Shown here in pieces: positions 15,611 to 24,096 of a stretch of DNA of 64,000 nucleotides (its first letter is position 1; every line of letters begins with the position of its first letter). A program made the position numbers and the translations under genes. The notes under the pieces were generated by a model. It worked only from the letters and a program-made list of their open reading frames with translations, was not told the DNA's origin and did not search any database. This DNA comes from Chryseobacterium hagamense (GTDB lineage: Bacteria; Bacteroidota; Bacteroidia; Flavobacteriales; Weeksellaceae), in contig NZ_BJYJ01000006.1 of assembly GCF_007991455.1 (NCBI RefSeq), forward strand, positions 1 through 64,000, read 5' to 3'.

Positions 15611-18427
15611 TTGAAAAGGATCAGCATTTGTCTTATTTTATTTTTGGGTGTCGCCGAGGTTTCTGCGCAGAAGGATAGTATTCATATTCAGGCCAAGCTG
15701 TCGCAGGACAGGAAGACGCTGGAGGTGAGTGAGGAAATCGTTTATTATAACCATTCTGCCAAAGACCTGGACTCCGTTAAACTTTTAAATTGGGTAGCTG
15801 CCTACAACAAACGGGGTACTTCCCTGGCCTACCGCAAACTGGAAGACCGTAATACCGACCTACATTTTGCCAGGCAGGACCAGCTGGGTAAACTGCTGCA
15901 ATTACAGGTAAAAAGTTCGGACCAGGATATTCCTGTAAGCGATACTTCTGAAGAAAATCTTTTTCTTCCTTTAAAAGAAATTTTAAAGCCCGGAGAAAAG
16001 ATCAGACTGCAGCTGCAATACATACTCCAGCTCCCCGACAGCAGATTTACGGGATACGGAACCTCGGCCACCGGTACCGCCTTAAAATATTTCTTTATTG
16101 TTCCGGATCGTTTCGATCCGGACAATATTTCTGCCCGGGAATATCAGGATATCGAAGAATCAGTCAGCTTCAATACGTTTTGGACAGTAAACTTTGATCT
16201 GCCTGCTACTTATTTTGCAGAAGGCAATTTAAAGCAGAGCCAGCCCAATTCATTCACAGGATACCTGGATGCCGATCCGGAATTTCTGATTTCACCCGAT
16301 CAATATCCTTCCATTGCCATCAATACCGATGATATTCACACAGAGGTAAAATTCGGGTATCCCCTGAAGCCGGAAGAAAAGCAGGATCTGGAATTTTATC
16401 TTCCTTTACATTTAAATTTTATCAAGCAAAGAATCGGTACCATCCCGGAAAGCATTTACATCTCTGAAAAGTTCAGAAATAAAGAAGACTTTTTCGGGAA
16501 TAACGACATTACCTTCTGGAAATACCGGTTCAGGCTGTTTACTGCTGCGGAAAACAGGGATATGGATTATTTCGGAATCATCTCTAAAAAGGTCCTGGAT
16601 GAAAGCATCATTACCGATAAGCAAGATTTCCATTGGTTTAAAAACGGACTGAAATCCTATCTTGAAATCCAGTACCTCAGGAAATTCTATCCGGACACCA
16701 AATTGCTGGGCATGCTGAATGACACAAAAATTTTCGGCATCAAGCCCCTGAAACTTTTCCACGCTTCGGATGTAAAACTGACTGAACGGTATGGCCTGGC
16801 CTATCAGTACATCATGTCCCAGAACCTGGATCAGAAAATCGATGAGAAGTTCTCTGCCCTGAGTAATTTCAACGATATGGCCATCAGCGGCTTTGAAACG
16901 GGAACCCTTTTCAATTATACCGCGGACCAAATGGGCCGCCAGAATTTTGAAAGCCTGGTTCAGGAATTTATTGCCGGAAACAGAGACCAGGAAACCAATC
17001 CCAAAGATTTTTTAAAGGAACTGGCCGTAAAAGATACAAGGGCATCTTACCTGTCTGAGTTTATCCAGCACAAGAACAGGGTAAATTTTACCTTAAAAAG
17101 GTTCAGAAAAAACGGCGATTTCCTGGATATTAAAATCCAGAAAAATACTCCAGCCAATATCCCCGTGAAACTTCAGACGACTTCCCGTGATGGCCAGAAG
17201 AAAGAATACTGGGTGGAAACGGAAGAAAGCCGGAAAATAAAAACCGTTTCGATTCCGGCCCTGGACATTTATAAAATAACCCTGAATGACGAATATATTT
17301 TTCCGGAATCCAACTACCGGGACAATTACCTCTATGCCAAAGGTTTATTTTCCAATACTAAAAAAATCAAGCTTAAACTGATTAAAGACATTCCGAATCC
17401 TGAATTCAACGAGATTTATATTAATCCCCGTGTCCGGTTCAGCAATACCTATGATAAATTTTTAATCGGGCTTAACTTTAAAAACCAGTCGTTTTTCGAT
17501 CAGAAGTTCCTGTATTCCCTCACTCCTACTTACAGTACGGGAACCGGAAAACTGACGGGATCAGGAGCTATCGCCTACTCTTTCCTCCCTGCTGAAAGCC
17601 TTATCCGAAGCCTGACCTTCGGTGTTTCGGGATCTTATTTCCATTATGATTATGATCTGGCGTACCGGAAAGCTTCCATTTATTCCAACTTAAGTTTTAT
17701 GAAAAATCCGCGGAGCACGGTAAGCAGCAGCTTCGGGATTTCGTACAATTATTTTGAGAGGGATCTGAGCCAGTTGATGATTGCTAACAATGACTATGAC
17801 CGGTACAATCTCTGGAGCGCAGGTTATGGCTATAACGACAGCCAGAGCATTCATGAAAAGAGTCTGGGGGTAAGCACCCAATGGATGGAAGATTTCCATA
17901 AAGTAACGGCAGAGGGTTTTTACCGCTGGGAATTTGCACCCAGGCAGAAACTCAGTGTCCGTTTGTTTGCAGGATACTTTATTAAAAACAATACGCGCAA
18001 CAATACCTTTAATTTTGGGATCTCCAGGGTTTCAGATTACTCCTTCTCCTATAATTTGCTGGGACAAAGTGCGACAGGCGGAATCCTTTCACAACAGTTT
18101 ATTCTTGCGGACGGTGGCTTTAAGTCTTTTATTCCCGGCACAGTCAACAAATGGATCACGTCCGTAAATGTGGACACCAGTGTATGGAAAATCTTCCATG
18201 TCTATGCCGATGCAGGCGTTTACGACAACAAAAACCAATCGACGAAATTTATCTGGGACAGTGGCGTGAAAGTGAGAATCATTCCTGACTTCCTCGAAGT
18301 CTATCTGCCGGTACAGTCTTCCCTTGGATTTGAGCCTGCCTTCAAAGATTACGGAAAAAGAATACGGTATACCCTGATCCTGAACCTGAGCTCCATTATC
18401 AATGCAGCACGAAGAGGCTGGTATTAA
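15611..18427 (+). CDS. M1 peptidase-like protein without zinc site, with C-terminal outer-membrane barrel
   Basis: 938 residues starting at TTG, which gives a normal signal peptide (MKRISICLILFLGVAEVSAQ). Residues about 20-250 resemble the N-terminal beta domain of M1 aminopeptidases (EVSEEIVYYNHSAKDLDSVKLLNW). The region around residue 340 (DFHWFKNGLKSYLEIQYLRKFYP) corresponds to the W.NEG...Y segment of M1 enzymes, but the glutamate is missing and no HExxH was found anywhere. From about residue 590 the protein is rich in alternating aromatic strands and ends in TLILNLSSIINAARRGWY, suggesting an outer-membrane barrel. It is therefore probably non-catalytic. R1 copy B begins 10 bases after the stop. 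Confidence 0.7.
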   Translation: MKRISICLILFLGVAEVSAQKDSIHIQAKLSQDRKTLEVSEEIVYYNHSAKDLDSVKLLNWVAAYNKRGTSLAYRKLEDRNTDLHFARQDQLGKLLQLQVKSSDQDIPVSDTSEENLFLPLKEILKPGEKIRLQLQYILQLPDSRFTGYGTSATGTALKYFFIVPDRFDPDNISAREYQDIEESVSFNTFWTVNFDLPATYFAEGNLKQSQPNSFTGYLDADPEFLISPDQYPSIAINTDDIHTEVKFGYPLKPEEKQDLEFYLPLHLNFIKQRIGTIPESIYISEKFRNKEDFFGNNDITFWKYRFRLFTAAENRDMDYFGIISKKVLDESIITDKQDFHWFKNGLKSYLEIQYLRKFYPDTKLLGMLNDTKIFGIKPLKLFHASDVKLTERYGLAYQYIMSQNLDQKIDEKFSALSNFNDMAISGFETGTLFNYTADQMGRQNFESLVQEFIAGNRDQETNPKDFLKELAVKDTRASYLSEFIQHKNRVNFTLKRFRKNGDFLDIKIQKNTPANIPVKLQTTSRDGQKKEYWVETEESRKIKTVSIPALDIYKITLNDEYIFPESNYRDNYLYAKGLFSNTKKIKLKLIKDIPNPEFNEIYINPRVRFSNTYDKFLIGLNFKNQSFFDQKFLYSLTPTYSTGTGKLTGSGAIAYSFLPAESLIRSLTFGVSGSYFHYDYDLAYRKASIYSNLSFMKNPRSTVSSSFGISYNYFERDLSQLMIANNDYDRYNLWSAGYGYNDSQSIHEKSLGVSTQWMEDFHKVTAEGFYRWEFAPRQKLSVRLFAGYFIKNNTRNNTFNFGISRVSDYSFSYNLLGQSATGGILSQQFILADGGFKSFIPGTVNKWITSVNVDTSVWKIFHVYADAGVYDNKNQSTKFIWDSGVKVRIIPDFLEVYLPVQSSLGFEPAFKDYGKRIRYTLILNLSSIINAARRGWY

Positions 18428-18437
18428 TATGTATTTA

Positions 18438-18694
18438 TTAACCTTAATCCGGAAAAGAACCTGGATTAACAGGCTGGAAGAAGGATGCCGGAAGTTTCAC
18501 CAGCCAAACATAAGATCAAAGAAAATCATGGAGAGACGGCTTAGTACAGAACAGGATAAAATCCTGTCACAAAGGTGAACCGTTTATTTTTCTGACAAGA
18601 AGAGTGGTATTTAACCCTGACGAATCAGCCTCATTTTTATTTTTGAGTTAAATAATCAACTGAAGCGATATCAATACGATCGAACTCGCGTTAA
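18438..18694 (+). repeat. R1 dispersed repeat, copy B
   Basis: About 257 bp. The left end TTAACCTTAA matches TTAACGTGAA at 8 of 10 positions and the right end is CTCGCGTTAA. The core at 18472 (GGCTGGAAG) is again 34 bases from the left end. GGATAAAATCCTGTCA, GGTGAACCGTTTAT and GATATCAATACG all have counterparts in copy A. It fills the gap between the M1-like gene and the lamin-tail gene. Confidence 0.8.
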
Positions 18695-18729
18695 GCTAAA
18701 GTGAACCCTCTAATTTGATTTCAAATGAT

Positions 18730-19587
18730 CTAGTCTTTTACAATCTGCTGGGATACCGGGGAATTGTTGATCATTCCGGTTACGGTATATTTTCCTTTCG
18801 GCAGTTCGATGAGATTCATTCCATAGGATGTTTTTGTAGGAGACTGCATCACCACCTGTCCGTATTCATCATATATTTTCACATTCTGTATTTCACTGCT
18901 GAAAACAACTTCTTTATTGTCTTTTAAAAAAGGATTGACAATAAAATTAAATTTGGAATAATCAGGATCCGCTGGAGTAATTGCAATAGCTGTACTTCCG
19001 GCATAAGAATTCATGGGATAGGCAGGTGCGGTAACAAATTCTACATTGTTGTTGCCGGTGTTTTCAACTACTCTTTTAAATGCCGTGTTGGCCGCAGAAG
19101 CAAAAACCGGGACCGCATTGGTTGTTCCATAAGCTGCAAAATCAATAATCTCATTGCTTTTGAAATCCTGAATCTGTACCGGACCATTGACCAGAGCAAT
19201 TTTACCTGCCCTGTTATCAAGGTCGATGCCGCCGGAAGAATTTTGTGCCCCGTTGAAATAAACTACCTGATCGGCAATAAAATCCGGAGCCGGAAGATCA
19301 ACGATGCCGCCGATATTCGTTCCCTCCTGAATAAGATAGCTTTGTCCGGGATTCAGCGTAATATTGGGAAGAAGATGATACTGCGTGAAATTTCCGTCAG
19401 CAGGACCATATTGTAGGGTTGCCCCATTCAGGGCAGCGGTTTCGGCACCGATGTTTTTAAGCATAACATAGTCATGGCTCAGCGCCAGGCTTGGACTTCC
19501 GCCACCACCGTATATTTCACTGATGACAATCTGGGCTTCGGTATGAATAAGAGAAACAATTCCGATGAGTGTAAAAATTTTTTTCAT
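18730..19587 (-). CDS. Secreted lamin-tail-domain protein with T9SS-like C-terminus (paralogue 2)
   Basis: 285 residues. Signal peptide MKKIFTLIGIVSLIHTEAQ. Residues 20-200 are a lamin-tail (LTD) domain: IVISEIYGGGG ... LKNIGAETAALNGATLQYG ... LNPGQSYLIQE. Residues about 215-285 are a T9SS type A-like domain (VKIYDEYGQVVMQ ... LPKGKYTVTGMINN), without the usual YPNP. It is a paralogue of the gene at 19744, same order and strand, so a tandem duplication is likely. LTD proteins of this type are secreted and often accompany nucleases or adhesins. No enzyme motif here. Confidence 0.85.
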   Translation of the reverse strand: MKKIFTLIGIVSLIHTEAQIVISEIYGGGGSPSLALSHDYVMLKNIGAETAALNGATLQYGPADGNFTQYHLLPNITLNPGQSYLIQEGTNIGGIVDLPAPDFIADQVVYFNGAQNSSGGIDLDNRAGKIALVNGPVQIQDFKSNEIIDFAAYGTTNAVPVFASAANTAFKRVVENTGNNNVEFVTAPAYPMNSYAGSTAIAITPADPDYSKFNFIVNPFLKDNKEVVFSSEIQNVKIYDEYGQVVMQSPTKTSYGMNLIELPKGKYTVTGMINNSPVSQQIVKD

Positions 19588-19691
19588 AACAATTTAATTT
19601 GTGGATATGATAAAAAATGCAAAAACAGTACCATCAAAATTGGATGATTGCCTATTTAAGACTTCTTAAATGCTTCTAATTCAGCAAAAAA

Positions 19692-19719
19692 AATCTCCGC
19701 TTCATTTGAAACGGAGATT
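19692..19719 (-). terminator. Intrinsic terminator
   Basis: AATCTCCG pairs with CGGAGATT, with further inner pairing TTCA/TGAA. A-run on the left gives the minus-strand U-tract. It separates the two lamin-tail genes. Confidence 0.85.
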
Positions 19720-19743
19720 AATATTTTATAAACAACTAATTTC

Positions 19744-20604
19744 TTAGTCCTTTAAGATTTTTTGGGAAACCGGTTTGTTGTTTACCATACCTGTTACGAT
19801 ATAGTTTCCTTTTGCCAGTTCAGCAACGCTTAACGATTCGTTTTCTTTTACAGAAGCCGTTTTCACAAGCTGTCCGCTCAGAGTATACACTTTCACATCT
19901 TTTGTTTCAGCACCGAAAGTGATCTCGTTGTTCTTTACGAAAGAGTTTCTGATGAAGTTTCCGTTGGATTTAGCTAAATCTGAAACGGCGAGGGTTCCTG
20001 AGGTGGAGTTTTGAGGAGTTGGCGCACCTGCAACAAAATCAGCAGCATTATTATTTGTATCTCCTGAAATTCTCGCTATAGAATTACTATTTGAGGGAGC
20101 CGGAGCAGGTCCTGCACCTTCATACTGACTTGCTGTTGTTCCAAATCCAACAAAATCAAGCACATTACTGTCAGTAGGTGAAGTAACCTGTGTTGAATTA
20201 CTAGCCAGAGCAACTTTTCCTGCTGTTGCTGACATTGCAAGACCAGCAGTAGTATTCGTTCCTGTTCCAAAATTTGTAGGGATAGGCGCAATATAATCAG
20301 GAGTTGGTAGATTTGTTGTTCCTGCATTACCTACAGCTTCCTGAACCAAATAAGTTTTCCCAGGCGCTAATGTAATATCAGGTAAAGTATGATACTGTGA
20401 AAAAGGATTTGCAGCTGATCCATACTGTAACGTTGCTCCGCTTAATGTTATAGTTGTTGATCCGATATTCTTTAATTCAATAAAATCGTTCTTGTAAACA
20501 GAACCACTGTTTCCTCCGCCACCATATACTTCATTAATCACAATTTGTGCATTCATTGAGGCTGCTGCTGAGATCAGTCCAACGATAGTAAAGATTTTCT
20601 TCAT
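19744..20604 (-). CDS. Secreted lamin-tail-domain protein with T9SS-like C-terminus (paralogue 1)
   Basis: 286 residues. Signal peptide MKKIFTIVGLISAAASMNAQ. LTD domain over residues 20-210 (IVINEVYGGGGNSGSVYKND, LKNIGSTTITLSGATLQYG, LAPGKTYLVQE). T9SS-like C-terminus (VKVYTLSGQLVKTASVKEN ... ELAKGNYIVTGMVNN). The YPNP start of the sorting domain reads FIRNSFVKN, so sorting is inferred from the rest. It has its own promoter (20639) and terminator (19692). It differs from the downstream paralogue by a Ser/Ala/Pro-rich insertion near residue 165. Confidence 0.87.
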   Translation of the reverse strand: MKKIFTIVGLISAAASMNAQIVINEVYGGGGNSGSVYKNDFIELKNIGSTTITLSGATLQYGSAANPFSQYHTLPDITLAPGKTYLVQEAVGNAGTTNLPTPDYIAPIPTNFGTGTNTTAGLAMSATAGKVALASNSTQVTSPTDSNVLDFVGFGTTASQYEGAGPAPAPSNSNSIARISGDTNNNAADFVAGAPTPQNSTSGTLAVSDLAKSNGNFIRNSFVKNNEITFGAETKDVKVYTLSGQLVKTASVKENESLSVAELAKGNYIVTGMVNNKPVSQKILKD

Positions 20605-20638
20605 GATTTAAAAATTTAATTATTAATAATTTACATGG

Positions 20639-20646
20639 CAAAAATA
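20639..20646 (-). promoter_or_regulatory. -7 element TATTTTTG with -33 TTG
   Basis: On the minus strand TTG, 21 bases, TATTTTTG: both parts of the Bacteroidota promoter at good spacing. It lies 35 bases before the lamin-tail gene start. Confidence 0.65.
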
Positions 20647-20754
20647 AGTCAAATTTTCAAAATAAGACAATAATAAGGTTAATTTTCTGTTAATAACACT
20701 AATGTCCTTACCGTAAGGTATTTTTAAGTATTTTTACGAACTATTTCTACAGGT

Positions 20755-23700
20755 TTGCGAAATTATATTCTGGTATTCATGTTGTTTTTTATGGGCTTAT
20801 TTTCCGGTAATGCCCAGGTATTCACATGGAAAAACCCCAATCTCCCACAGGATAGCCTTAAACAGGACAGCATCCGGCAGGACAGTATTCTGGCCGTCCG
20901 TTTCGGGCAGGATATTTTCGCAAAAGATACTCTGGATTTTGTAAAAACAAACAACCGGATTATCGTTGATGAAGGCGTACTTGCCAGAAACGATAAAAAA
21001 AGATTTCTGGGCGAACTGAATTCAAAAGGATCCATTATCAGGGGAATCACCTTCGGGAACAACCAGGGGCAGTCGGTGCAAAGTTCAATGGATCTGCAGA
21101 TTTCCGGAAGGCTTTCCAAGGATGTAACCATTCTCGCCAGTATTTCCGACCACAATTTACCGATTCAGGCCGACGGCTATACCCAGACGCTGGAAGAATT
21201 CGATAAGATCTACATGCAGCTGAACATCAAGGACAAATCCATCCTGAGAGCGGGGCACCTGGATCTGGTGGAAGCCAAGAATTATTTTGCCAAATACCAG
21301 CGGCGGAGCATGGGACTTGAGTTCCAGACCGAATTCGGAAAAGATAACAAGACGTTTGTTGATGTCTCCATGGGGGTCGCCCGGAGTGAATTCCACAGGA
21401 TCCGTTTCCAGGGGGTGGAAGGCAACCAGGGACCTTACCGCTTGACCGGAAAGAATGGGGAACAGTTTATTACCCTGATTTCAGGCTCCGAACAGGTTTT
21501 CATCGACGGAATCCTGATGAAGCGGGGAGAAAACCAGGATTATATCATTAATTATAATACCGGGGAAGTTACCTTTACCAGCTTCCGGCCTATTTTCCAG
21601 CAGAATTTCATCACGATCTCCTATAATTATGCAAACCGGAATTACTCACGGTATTTGTTTACCGGAAAACTGGAGCATAAAAGGGAAAAACTGAGGCTGG
21701 GACTAAACTGGTTCATGGAAAATGACAATAAAAATGCACCATTGTCATTAAACCTTTCGCAGGAAGACCAGCAGATCCTGGCAGCGGCAGGAAATGACCC
21801 CAACCTGATGTATGCGCCTTCCGGAGTTGTGGCTGAATATGACGTGAACAAAATTCTGTACCGGCTGGTTCAGGATCCTTCCGGAAACCATTATGAATTT
21901 TCAACCGACGCAACGCAGACGCTCTATACCGTTTCTTATACGTATTTCGGAGCCAATCTCGGTGATTATAAAGTTACCCAGACCACCAATAACGGAAGGG
22001 TTTTCCAGTATGTCGGTCCGAATATGGGCGACTACCGGGCCGTACGGAAACTGCCGTCTCCGCAAAAATCGCAGGTCTACTCGTTCAATTCCGAATACCT
22101 GTTGAAAGACGGAAAGGTAGGTGCTGATATTTCCCTGAGCAATTATGATCTGAATTTATTTTCATCCAAAGATTCCGAACAGAACATCGGATATGCCTGG
22201 CGGGTTTTCGGAAATAAGACCTTTACCAAAAACAGCTGGAAAGGAACCCCGAATTTCGAATACCAGTATATCGACCGGCAGTTCCATATCCTAGACCGGA
22301 TCAACGATGTGGAATTCTCCCGGGATTTCAACCTTGCCCAGGAATTCAGCGGACGGACCCAAAACCGCTTTATCTTCAGCTTCTTAAATAAGTGGACCAA
22401 CAAATCGACCCTGAATTACAGAATCAATTATCTGGACGAGCAGGATACCTATAAAGGGCTTAAGAACGATCTGGACTTCGGATGGATCAAAGGGAAATTT
22501 TTCACCAAGGGAAATTTATCCTACCTGAGCACCAATGCCGTGCTGCAGGATACCAAATTCATCCGGGGCGGTGCTTCTACGGAATTCACCGGTAAGAAAG
22601 GAAGCTGGGCACTCGGAGGAAGCATGGAGCACAACGAGAAAAAGTACAACGATACCGGCCTGATGGATGTTACCAGCTTCAGCTGGAAAGAAGTATTTGT
22701 ACAGAAGAAAGTCGGAGACAGTACAAGGACGAAACTATTGGCCAAAGTCTACATGCGGGATAACGACTCGGTGCGCGACAACAGGTTGCAGAGCATGAAC
22801 AATATTTTAGGATTCATGGCGGAAAGCCAGATCATCAAAACCGAAAAAACAACGCTGAATGCCCTGCTCCATTACCGGAAATTCTTTTACCAGAACCAGG
22901 ATACCGATCTTTCGAGAAACAACGATTTTGTTGTCGGGAATATCCTGTATAACCAACAGCTTTTCAGAAACGGGATGCGCTTACAGGCTTTTTATGAGCT
23001 GGGTAACGGGCAGGAAGCCCAAAGGGAATTCCAGTATATAAAAGTGACGGACGGACAAGGTATTTATAAATGGACCGATTACAACGGAGACGGTGTCCAG
23101 CAGCTGGATGAGTTCGAAATTGCCGAATATTCGGATCTGGCGCAATACATCCGGATTTACACGAATTCCGTACGATATATTCCTTCCAATAAAAATAAAA
23201 TCCAGCTGGCTTTATTCGTAAACCCTTCGATTGTTTTTAATTCTGAAAATAAATTCTTAAAACGGTGGAATTTCAATATTTCCCTGAATTCCCAGAACTC
23301 ATTCTATAAAAAAGACAAGGTCCTGGTACTGAATCCGTTTGAAAAAAATGAGGACCAGATCCTTAAAAACCAGAACATCCTGGCCTCCATGCAGTTCAGC
23401 CCGACCGATAAGTCCGGCTGGAACGGGAACTACCGCTTCATTTCCAATGACAACCTCATCAATGCCAATTTCAGCAATGAAGAGCGGGAACAGACTTCTC
23501 ATTTCCTGAATATCGGCTACTGGTTCAACAAAGAATTCAGGATCGACTGGGAGAACTCGGTGCACGATCTCCGGAATTCATCACAGTTATTTGCCACACG
23601 GGATTACCGTCTGAATAATTTTGAGACCAAGCCGAAAGCGACCTATAAATTCACCGATGCCATCCAGGCAGAGTTTTCTTCCGCATACCGGCAGAAGCAG

Positions 23701-24003
23701 CGCGTGGACGGCGAAGAATTCCTGAAAGCTTTTGATGTCACGGGAACCATCCAATGGGAACGCAGGAAAACCTCCATCCGGGGAAATTTCTCCTTTATCA
23801 ATAATGATTTTACCGGAAATAATTTCAGCATTGTAGGAAATCAGATGCTGGACGGTTTAAAGCCCGGAAAAAACCAGGTCTGGAGTGTATTTATCCAGCA
23901 GGCCATCAACTCCTTCCTTCAGTTAAATCTGAATTATGAAGGCAGGAATTCAGGAGACCGGACGATCCATATCGGAAGTATGCAGGTAAAGGCAAGCTTT
24001 TAG
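20755..24003 (+). CDS. Large outer-membrane beta-barrel protein
   Basis: 1082 residues beginning at TTG, which gives the signal peptide MRNYILVFMLFFMGLFSGNAQ; the next ATG would truncate it. A Ser/Asp-rich linker follows. KGSIIRGITFGNNQGQSVQS then DLQISGRLSKDVTILASISDHNLPIQ recalls the repeated region of the T9SS translocon protein SprA, but the protein is much shorter than SprA. From about residue 200 to the end it is aromatic beta-strand sequence with many NYRI/NYEG/FSF motifs and a C-terminal MQVKASF, fitting a large barrel. Widespread in Bacteroidota, role not established. It is flanked by terminators on both sides. Confidence 0.72.
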   Translation: MRNYILVFMLFFMGLFSGNAQVFTWKNPNLPQDSLKQDSIRQDSILAVRFGQDIFAKDTLDFVKTNNRIIVDEGVLARNDKKRFLGELNSKGSIIRGITFGNNQGQSVQSSMDLQISGRLSKDVTILASISDHNLPIQADGYTQTLEEFDKIYMQLNIKDKSILRAGHLDLVEAKNYFAKYQRRSMGLEFQTEFGKDNKTFVDVSMGVARSEFHRIRFQGVEGNQGPYRLTGKNGEQFITLISGSEQVFIDGILMKRGENQDYIINYNTGEVTFTSFRPIFQQNFITISYNYANRNYSRYLFTGKLEHKREKLRLGLNWFMENDNKNAPLSLNLSQEDQQILAAAGNDPNLMYAPSGVVAEYDVNKILYRLVQDPSGNHYEFSTDATQTLYTVSYTYFGANLGDYKVTQTTNNGRVFQYVGPNMGDYRAVRKLPSPQKSQVYSFNSEYLLKDGKVGADISLSNYDLNLFSSKDSEQNIGYAWRVFGNKTFTKNSWKGTPNFEYQYIDRQFHILDRINDVEFSRDFNLAQEFSGRTQNRFIFSFLNKWTNKSTLNYRINYLDEQDTYKGLKNDLDFGWIKGKFFTKGNLSYLSTNAVLQDTKFIRGGASTEFTGKKGSWALGGSMEHNEKKYNDTGLMDVTSFSWKEVFVQKKVGDSTRTKLLAKVYMRDNDSVRDNRLQSMNNILGFMAESQIIKTEKTTLNALLHYRKFFYQNQDTDLSRNNDFVVGNILYNQQLFRNGMRLQAFYELGNGQEAQREFQYIKVTDGQGIYKWTDYNGDGVQQLDEFEIAEYSDLAQYIRIYTNSVRYIPSNKNKIQLALFVNPSIVFNSENKFLKRWNFNISLNSQNSFYKKDKVLVLNPFEKNEDQILKNQNILASMQFSPTDKSGWNGNYRFISNDNLINANFSNEEREQTSHFLNIGYWFNKEFRIDWENSVHDLRNSSQLFATRDYRLNNFETKPKATYKFTDAIQAEFSSAYRQKQRVDGEEFLKAFDVTGTIQWERRKTSIRGNFSFINNDFTGNNFSIVGNQMLDGLKPGKNQVWSVFIQQAINSFLQLNLNYEGRNSGDRTIHIGSMQVKASF

Positions 24004-24055
24004 GCCGTGTCTTTCATTGGATAAATTTGCCGGGCACAACATCTCACAAATAAAA

Positions 24056-24076
24056 AACCCCGGATTTACCGGGGTT
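24056..24076 (-). terminator. Intrinsic terminator between convergent genes
   Basis: An 8-bp GC-rich stem AACCCCGG / CCGGGGTT with an ATTTA loop. The A-run on its left serves the minus-strand T9SS gene. Confidence 0.85.
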
Positions 24077-24096
24077 CCTGATTAATTATTCATCAA

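Noticed and set aside
16412..16930. A long minus-strand ORF inside the M1-like gene
   Set aside because: An opposite-frame shadow; the plus-strand gene accounts for the composition.
15611..18427. Active M1 aminopeptidase
   Set aside because: No HExxH or downstream catalytic Glu could be found.
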